From Asterias amurensis (lineage: Eukaryota; Echinodermata; Asteroidea; Forcipulatida; Asteriidae), in assembly GCF_032118995.1 (NCBI RefSeq), contig NC_092657.1, positions 317,391 through 381,390 on the forward strand: DNA of 64,000 nucleotides, written 5' to 3'. Every line of letters starts with the position of its first letter. Positions within the stretch are counted from its first letter, which is position 1. Position numbers and translations under genes: made by a program. Under the pieces are notes generated by a model. The model ran no database searches, had not been told where the DNA came from, and saw only the letters and a program-made list of their open reading frames with translations. Of the stretch, positions 56,701 to 64,000 are shown piece after piece.

Positions 56701-57597
56701 GTGGGTCCAGCAAAATGGTATCCTCTGCCCGTAAGAAACAATGACCGACAACAACTCTTCAATCACAATGACGTATAAAAAGAGACAAACTAGAAGGAGT
56801 AGTAATTTCAACCGGCGCCCATTTCCATTTTGTTTGAAGAGGTAAAAGACACTTAAGAATATTTCCTTTAAGATGTTGCTTTGGATCGGCCGAGTTTGAC
56901 AGGATTCAAGAAGGAGCCATGGAAGGATGATGTAGATGAAGGAGAGGAACGCTGGGATGCACAGAAGGAGGAAAGCTAAGACGTAATCTTGGGTCTCCTT
57001 GAGGAAGACATCAATTGATATGAAGGCAATACCGAATCCAAGATATCTCATCAGATCCAGGAGTACAAACCGTATACTCCTGGTGTTCTGTACATGGATT
57101 GTAACATCAGCAATATAAGAGAAACTAATACTTAAGAGGAGTGCCTTGCCTCCACAAACTCCAAGAACACCTTGAGGGACCAGAAGAAGTGCTAGAGGTA
57201 ACTTGAGATACGCAACCAAGAAGGTCATTAACGAGGCTGTGATGTACCCAACTGAGCTGATGATTAGCATCGGTTTGCGACCGATGAAATCACTCAGTGT
57301 CGTAAGGATTAAAGCAGAAGCTATTGGGATAAGTGTTGCCTCATACCACAAGTACGTCATCAATTTATCTGTTGTAGCTTCAATCTTGATTTGTGTTGGA
57401 TCTTTCCCATTATCATTTGAGCATAGAGTACTCTCATTTAATGGTGCTGTGTAGTTATAGATCTCCGTCAGTCTGTGCTCTATATATCTGCCCTTCAGTG
57501 TCTTCAATCCACCTTGTACAAGGAACAGAAGAAACAGCACAGGCTCTATTGTGACTGGCCGTTTGCTTAAGGAAGGCATAGTTGATCTAGCAAACAT
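53714..57597 (-). CDS. SLC46-family major facilitator transporter (479 aa)
   Basis: This is a 12-span MFS protein of the SLC46 family, which includes the proton-coupled folate transporter (SLC46A1) and SLC46A3. The start EPVLFLLFLVQGGLK forms TM1. An N-glycosylated external loop follows (NYTAPLNESTLC). Then comes the MFS signature loop between TM2 and TM3 (LSDFIGRKPML), and LLLVPQGVLGVCGGKALLL. Near the end, VMSKNVTSAEQGTLFGSIAV corresponds to the conserved loop before TM11. The C-terminal tail is cytosolic and polar. Exons: 56652-57597, 55782-55916, 55150-55233, 54521-54680, 53714-53828 (1,440 nt, exact codons). The substrate cannot be told from sequence. A second in-frame ATG is seven codons in. 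Confidence 0.88.
55315..55450 (+). mobile_element. Third tRNA-headed SINE, fragment
   Basis: A B-box-like ggttcgaatcccacctcaga is followed by attggggttttcctctcaca, a body unlike the other two SINE families here. It lies between SLC46 exons. Confidence 0.5.
55995..56540 (+). mobile_element. SINE interrupted by a MITE
   Basis: The left part has a B-box-like gggttcgattcccacccaag and the right part cacatcggtgttag, as in the SINE at 9528. The 376-bp MITE at 56123-56498 splits them. Confidence 0.75.
56123..56498. mobile_element. Intact TTAA-targeting MITE (376 bp)
   Basis: The perfect-looking ends aggcagtggacactattgg and ccaatagtgtccactgcct are flanked by TTAA on both sides (56119-56122 and 56499-56502). 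The interior has a strong hairpin (gacctcaagt and acttgaggtc). There is no coding capacity. Relatives lie at 14804-15121, 59265-59652, 33750-33936, 12275-12600 and 31360-31402. Confidence 0.92.
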
Positions 57598-57651
57598 TGT
57601 GGTAGACTGGTGTTTCAGAGGGAAAACAACTCCATTTTGTCACATGATCGC
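57598..57651 (-). promoter_or_regulatory. SLC46 5' UTR with two tiny upstream ORFs
   Basis: A likely acceptor (cctctttttcag) ends just above 57651, so the coding exon begins there and an upstream non-coding exon is expected. The 54-nt leader in this exon has an ATG-TGA minimal uORF at 57640-57645 and a six-codon uORF (MELFSL) at 57615-57635, both before the main ATG at 57597. Confidence 0.6.
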
Positions 57652-60600
57652 CTGAAAAAGAGGAGATGATGAAAGATTTAGTTTGACAAATTGATTAGAC
57701 TTGTGAAGGCAATGTAAAAAATCAACTTGGAATAATACTCAGGATTCGAACCCATGACCTGTGCCTACCAGGCCTCAACCTTTAGCTTCAGAGGGGCAAG
57801 GCCACTTGGCCTCAAAGGCTCCAAAAAAGAAAGGGGCACCAAGGCCAACTGAAAGGGCACCAAGGCCATTTTCAAACTTGTATTTGTTGATGACTACTTA
57901 TGTATACTTAACTCTACTCCTAGAACTTACTTAGTAAAATCATGGAGGTAGAAATGGTAAAAGTAACAAGTTAGAAGACTATGACTATGAAGTTCATTCC
58001 ACTATTGTCACCTCATAAGGAATCAACTTCTCGGGGTGACCTTTGCCATGCTATTGCTAGACTCCTAGAGATTATTAACTCCTCCCCCCCAGATCAACCA
58101 GCTAGCTCGGTGGCTAGAGATAGAGGCAATTCGTCTCCCATCATTTTTATCATTACTTTTTTCAGCACTCACTCAGCACAGACACAGTGTAAACTAACTG
58201 AAGTGTAAACAAAACTTCTAAAGTGCACTAGAACTTTGTAATTGTAGAAAATCCTCTCCCGATGTGAGATACCAATTCTTGTATAGTTCTGCTTGAACAT
58301 GGAAGCAGAGCTCTACTAGTGTTGGACTTTGCTCAGTCAGGTCTGCAGGAGTGCAGATAGGCCTACTTAACTAAGTAGATACAATTACAGGTAATGATGT
58401 ACTCCGTATAAATACAGTACCGTGTGTAGAATGGGATGGAAGAAGGAAGGTGGTTCCATTTTTCCACTTTTTTACTTACGAACAATGTCAAGTCTGAACC
58501 TTATTTTGCTAGTTTCTACAATTTATCTTGCAGATTGTGTCTAGGCAGATCACATTCTACGCTACTTCTTTGATTCTTACCTCATTTTCCAGTCATTTAG
58601 GTCCGTTCCTGATGGTCCACTTTTAAACTTTTTCGCCACTTTCTACTTGTTGTAGTAATTTTTAAATAGCGCCCTCCATCGGCAAGAAAATAAGTTTTTC
58701 CGGTGAAAAAATAGACTGGTCACCAGTCTTTATCCGCAAAGATAAAGACAGGCACATGTATAGGTTTTACAGATGATTTCATTGGATAAAGGTGCAGTGA
58801 CGTAAGCTTTTCGTATTTTTGGTTTGTCTATGATTATTTTCTTATATTATTTACTCTTTGTAATTTGTCTATGTTAATGTTAACCCTTAGTAATTTGACA
58901 GCATTTTAACCTTTGGCTGTGATGATGTTTTAATCAACCATAGATCACTTATTCATATTAAATCAAATCAAATCGTTCGGGGGGGGGGGATCTATTGAAA
59001 TGAGAATTATTTCAAACAAGTTGATGAATGATATAAACAAACAATTTATTTAAACACCAACCGTAAATATCACCTTCCATTATAAAATAGTTAAGAATAT
59101 ACAAGTTATTTACATTTTTGATATAAAGGTTAAATACTGATCTAGAAAGGTATTTAAATTTCAGTATCCTAAAGGTAATACCATTCCTTTAAACATAAAA
59201 ATACAAGATTCAAGATGAGCAGAGAATACTGTTCGAAACGATGAGATCAAACAGGCTCTTTTAAAATCACTGGACAATAATTATTGGTAATGTGTCAAAG
59301 GCTAGTCTTCACAGTTGGTGTATCTCAACATAATGCATAAAATAACAAATTAATTGTGAAAATTTGAGCTCAGTCGGTCGTCGAAGTTGCGAGATATTAA
59401 TGAAAGAAAAAACACCCTTGTCGCACCATGGTCACACAAAGTTGTTTGCTTTCAGGTGCTTGATTTCGGGACCTCAAATCTAAATCTGAGGTCTTGAAAT
59501 CAAATTTGTGGAAAATTACTTCTTTCTCGAAAACTACGAGGGAGCTGTTTCTCACAATGTTTTATACTATCTACCTCTCCCCATTACCCGTAATCAAGAA
59601 AGGTTTTATGCTGATAATTATTTTTAGTAATTACCAAAAGCGTCCACTGCCTTTATAGCCAACAGCCCATCAAAAGCGAATCATTTCAGCAAGATAATTG
59701 ATTTAATCTATAAGTTATTCTTACAATATTTTAATTAAAGAGGTCAATTTAAAATTGTTCTATATTTCAAAAGGCATATGACGCACTCCTTAATAACTTG
59801 TGTTTTAATGTTCTTTAAAATATCAACATACCTCACCAGCTGAGTTTTTTTTATTTTGACAGCTATTGCTTCAATGTTAACAACAAAAATGTCACCATTG
59901 TAGTACAAACAATACAACAGCACAACAATATTATGAAAGACAAATTACAAAACAAAATTACAAAAATTATTACAAAGCAGAGCCGATTGGTACAAAAATA
60001 CAACATACGAAGCAAAGTAAATCGAAGTACAAAAATACAAGCAACATTTACAAGAAATAAACAAACAAAACAGGAGCTTTAGCCAGACGGAAATCATGTC
60101 AAATTAAATTTCATGTTTTGTTTGAGAGAATTGGAACAGCTCAAAGATTGCTGAATATAAAGAGTGTTTTTGTTTGAGCAACATATTCAGCTGTCAAAAG
60201 TTATTATCGTTGTAAGTTGTTTCTTTGTTTCACGTGTGAGTGACAACAAATTCTTACATTTCCCCAGTGGCAGAAGTAAAGAAATAAAAAGAAGTAATAA
60301 TACTACTATAAATGTAGCACTAGTTATCCTGTGTACAAAAAATACATTTGTCTTTTTTGTTGTCACATTTTCAAAGGACATGCAAATGTTTCATTGGTTT
60401 GTTTGAAAAAGGTTTTCCGATTACATAACATGGTTTGTACATTCTTTATTCTTTATTATAGTAGTGTTAATCTTCTGAGTATTTTTTGAAAATGGGTAAT
60501 GATTAGTCCTAGTAATGATGTTTGTAAAGTGTAAATGGACTAATACAAAAAAACTATACCCTCCTCCACTCCATCATTAAAAACAACACATCTATTTTCA

Positions 60601-60893
60601 ACAGTTTTGCTTTCGAGTTAAACAAACATTACAGAAATACTTGTGGATAACCATTGGGCAATAACGGGCAGTTTGAGCTAAATGCAGTTCGCGTGTTTGA
60701 CCTCGTTAGAGCCTCATAAAACATGGCAATTTCTACAGCGAACACGGATGCACGCAACTTAAACGATTGAAGTGTCAAATTAGATCTTAGGCTACTCATT
60801 AATATAATATCAACAAAGACGGACGAATTATTTGACTGCCGTCAGAATATTTCAGTAATGACTGATGTCAAACCATTATTCAAAACATACATG
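57652..60893. other. Between SLC46 and the next gene: promoter side and repeats
   Basis: It holds a 'gggcaccaaggcc' family repeat at 57800-57870, a G run at 58979, and a MITE of the TTAA family at 59265-59652 (left flank TTAA, right flank TTAT). AT-rich sequence at 59850-60600 fits the 3' UTR of the minus-strand gene ending at 60894. No coding sequence is recognised. Confidence 0.55.
59265..59652. mobile_element. TTAA-family MITE, older copy
   Basis: It matches the 56123-56498 element along its length but in the opposite internal order. The ends have drifted (aatcactggacaat and gcgtccactgcct), and one flanking TTAA is altered. Confidence 0.8.
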
Positions 60894-63397
60894 TTAGTAA
60901 TACCCATGGTTTATATTATTGGTGGTGGGTGCGATTCCATGCAACTGCATCAAACTTATACCATTACCATATCGATTATTGGTGATATCACCGGGACGTG
61001 AACTTAGGTCACCCACACGGAATGTACCAGTTTCATTCTGATAAGCGCCGCCATTTTGGTTACCATGGCGACTAGATCCAGTATAGAAACCTTTTGGGGT
61101 GTCATTACTATGGTAACCCTCTCTTCCATCAACAACCATAGCTCGTTCGTTGCCATAGTAATCATCGACTTGTTCTTGACCTCTGACCGTTGCCCTCGGG
61201 ATGACGTAATTTGTCCCCTTTCCTCTGGTGCTGGAACTCCCATTCTGACCGTACATCACTTCCTGTGGGCGTTCTTGTTGTTGATGCCCCTGGTATATAG
61301 GATTCCTATTGAAGAATTCCTCATCGTATGGACCACGGTTACCACGCTGTTGTGTTTGGGCACGAGTCTGACGTCGTTCGGGGCTTGCATCCTTTGTTAT
61401 TAAAAGAGAAAACAATAAAAGTTACTACAAATGTTAACTCTATTCTGTATCTGTCAAATATTGCAACAACGCCCCACTGGGTATTATTTTTCAGGCATCA
61501 CAATGGCAGGCTGACTTAACTGTGCCCCCTCCTCCTCAAGAAAGTGGACATGTTTATATTATTAATCTTGAACTTAAAGGTCTCAAATGCTATAGATTTC
61601 CCAGTGTTGACATGGGATAAACTTCATTCCACAAAAGATGGCACTGGTGCCGAAAAATGGCAATGTAAGACAAAGAAGATGGCACTGGTGCCGAAAAATG
61701 GCAATGTTAGACAAAGAAGATGGCACTGGTGCCGAAAATGGCAATGTTAGACAAAGAAGATGGCACTGGTGCCGAAAAATTTGCAATGTTAGACAAAGAA
61801 GATGGCACTGGTGCCGAAAAATGGCAATGTTAGACAAAGAAGATGGCACTGGTGCCGAAAAATTGCATGTAATTCCAAGAAGATGACACTCGTGCCGAAA
61901 AATGGCAATGTGAGACAAGAAGATGGCACTAGTGCCGAAAAATGGCAATGTACGAAAAGAAGATGGCACTGGTGCCGAAAAATGGCAATGGTAGACAAAG
62001 AAGATGGCACTGGTGCCGAAAAATGGCAATGTTAGACAAAGAAGATGGCACAGGTGCCGAAAAATGGCAATGTTAGATAAAGAAGATGGCACTGGTGCCG
62101 AAGAATGGCAATGTTAGACAAAGAAGATGGTACTGGTGCCGAAAAATGGCAATGTTAGATAAAGAAGATGGCACTGGTGTCGAAAAATGGCAGTGTTAGA
62201 CAAAGAAGATGGCACTGGTGCCGAAAAATGGCAAGGTACGACAAATAAGATGGCACAGGTGCCGAAAAATGGCAATGTTAGACAAAGAAGATGGCACTGG
62301 TGCCGAAAAATGGCAATGTTAGACAAAGAAGATGGCACTGGTGCCGAAAAATGACAATATTTTAATACGGTGGTTGTTGCATATACCGTTTAAGTATTGC
62401 TTTTACTTGCCATATTTTGTTTTAATTTCCACTACAATTTAAGAATTCTGTGTTATGTTTAGTACAATTTTTAGTCTTTTTAATGAGCAAAGTCTGGGAG
62501 GGCCCATCTTTTTATGATATTTTGTTTACTTTCGTCTTTTCCTGGACGGCCTCTGCTTGTAAAAAATATTGTATTGTCCAAAGAATAAAGATAAATACAT
62601 AAGTAAACAAAACCAACACTTTTCCGGGGGTAACTTACCGGATAATCATCGGATCCAGAGCATCCAATAACGCAGGTCCAAATAATAATGAAGAGAAGAA
62701 TAAATACAGCCAGTAGCGCTTCAAGACCCGTCAAGATCGTTCCCAGAGATGGTGTGGTTTTCGTCCCCGTATCCACTAATGCATTATATAAAACAACCTC
62801 TTCGTATGTATTGTACCCCATTAGGGCAGCACATGCCAAACAGCATAGTAATACGACGGTATTCAACAACACCATCAAGTATTTCTGAGGAAAAAAATAC
62901 ACGTAAAGCATCAGCAAATTGCGGACACCTTTCAACTCATTCATCCATTTACTCATTTCAGTTTTATTAAAAAACACCAAACAACAGTCCGAAGACTAAT
63001 TGTTAAAGTTAATTGAGATATTTAGTTCAATTCAATTCAATGGATATTTATTTTAGATACTGCACTTTATGCGAAGAACTCACCACACGATTATGTCTTC
63101 GTGTCTTACAAATATAAAATGTTACTCAGTATACCATGGAGAGAAAAAAAACTGTCGTAGCCTCTATCATATAAATATGATGTGCAAAGTCGCCACAATA
63201 ATCGTATTACAACATAATAATACAACCTCTTAAGAACTTTGAAGATGGGTTTCATTTGTGTGTATAGGGATTACACCAAGACATCAAGCTTCTTAAATAA
63301 TCACCTCCATAGTTTTAATTAAGATGTTGTTGTTACTTACCAGAGGTTTGTTCCAGCAACAGCTAAGAAAAAGCTGAAGCAGTCCACTGAAGAAAGC
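60894..63397 (-). CDS. Multi-span membrane protein, 3' exons (partial gene)
   Basis: Three exons continue one frame: 63341-63397, 62639-62884 and 60894-61391 (stop at 60894). They encode AFFSGLLQLFLSCCW, then two hydrophobic spans (YLMVLLNTVVLLCCLACAAL and EALLAVFILLFIIIWTCVIG) separated by a short loop with YEEVVLYNALVDTG. A long polar, Gly/Asn/Gln/Tyr-rich cytosolic-looking tail of about 165 residues follows (QTRAQTQQRGNRGPYDEEFF, NNRYGNGISLMQLHG). The 5' exons lie beyond the right edge. The span spacing suggests a four-span protein of the MS4A, MARVEL or claudin-like kind, but I cannot name the family. Confidence 0.7.
61637..62352. repeat. 41-bp minisatellite, about 17 copies
   Basis: Units of about 41 bp (gatggcactggtgccgaaaa, then atggcaatgttagacaaag) run across the intron between the last two exons of the gene above. 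Each unit contains a short inverted repeat (ggcac and gtgcc). Copies differ at a few sites. Frames through it on both strands are repeats, not genes. Confidence 0.95.
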
Positions 63398-64000
63398 CTG
63401 GTAATTAAACAAAATGTAATTAGGGTTACTCTTATGGAAACTAGGTTGAATCTCTAGTTTATTGCTCTATGGTTGAATCCAAACGTCACTTGCACTTGTT
63501 AGATTGTAAGCAGATTAAGAATTAATCAGATTGTTCAGCCAGAAACTATTTGATGTAATATCAGAGAAGTGCAAAGAATGACAATTGCTATCAATGATAA
63601 ATAACATTACGACAAACTTCTGTTTATGTGTATTTCATTTTTAAACAATCTAAAGGGAGAGACTTCCGTACTGTTTCACAATTTATTTTACCAAAAAAGA
63701 ATATTTTATTTGATAAAATCAGATTTTGGAAAAGTTTCCGTATCCTGCTACCACTTTTTCAAGCATTACGGAATAACATAGTTTTATTATTAAGGTTGAT
63801 TTTATTTGAATAAAGAAAGGTTGGCACTATTCAAATTTACACAAAATTTAAAAGTTAAGAAAAATGTAATTAAAAAATAAACAGGTTAAATCTATAAACA
63901 CACACACAAAATAGTTTTTAAAAATATATATATTATTATTTAAATAAAGTATAAAAATAGTATCTAACATACTCAAATGAGATTTTCCTTTTTTTCTACA
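63398..64000. other. Intron of the partial membrane-protein gene
   Basis: This is AT-rich sequence with no exon recognised. A simple ac/at-rich tract lies near 63895-63950. Confidence 0.5.

Noticed and set aside
61583-62338. Several long frames on both strands
   Set aside because: They are readings of the 41-bp minisatellite within an intron.

Overview
This window is animal nuclear DNA: AT-rich, intron-rich, with small exons bounded by GT/AG and many interspersed repeats. Gene content and repeat style (tRNA-headed SINEs, foldback MITEs, an L2/CR1-type LINE) point to an invertebrate deuterostome. An echinoderm, probably a sea star, is my best inference, but nothing here proves the species. 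No prokaryotic feature, CRISPR array, retrovirus or Polinton is seen.

Layout. (1) About 0.8-13.0 kb, plus strand: the 3' two thirds of CABIN1, a histone-chaperone/HIRA-complex and calcineurin-binding family protein; its 5' part lies left of the window. (2) 16.7-29.9 kb, minus strand: a complete single B-Myb-type MYB gene of 17 coding exons (about 656 aa), tail-to-tail with CABIN1; its 5.2-kb second intron holds an LINE with two open ORFs. (3) 31.5-40.0 kb, minus: an opioid growth factor receptor (OGFR)-domain gene (7 exons, 258 aa) whose first intron carries a striking 50-copy, 70-bp hairpin satellite. (4) 41.4-43.8 kb, plus: a second OGFR-domain gene (6 exons, 308 aa) head-to-head with the first. 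(5) 43.8-53.7 kb: no protein gene; repeats, a 300-bp TTTA tract, and blocks that look like exons of a non-coding minus-strand transcript. (6) 53.7-57.6 kb, minus: an SLC46-type transporter (5 coding exons, 479 aa). (7) 60.9-63.4 kb and beyond, minus: the 3' exons of a multi-span membrane protein.

Exon models were built by eye from reading frames, splice consensus and remembered family sequences. For MYB, both OGFR genes and SLC46 the summed exon lengths are exact multiples of three, which supports the models. The most unusual themes are repeated short tandem duplications that copy splice junctions in CABIN1 and MYB (some giving extra in-frame donors), the ordered hairpin satellite in the OGFR intron, and a TTAA-targeting MITE caught inside a SINE.
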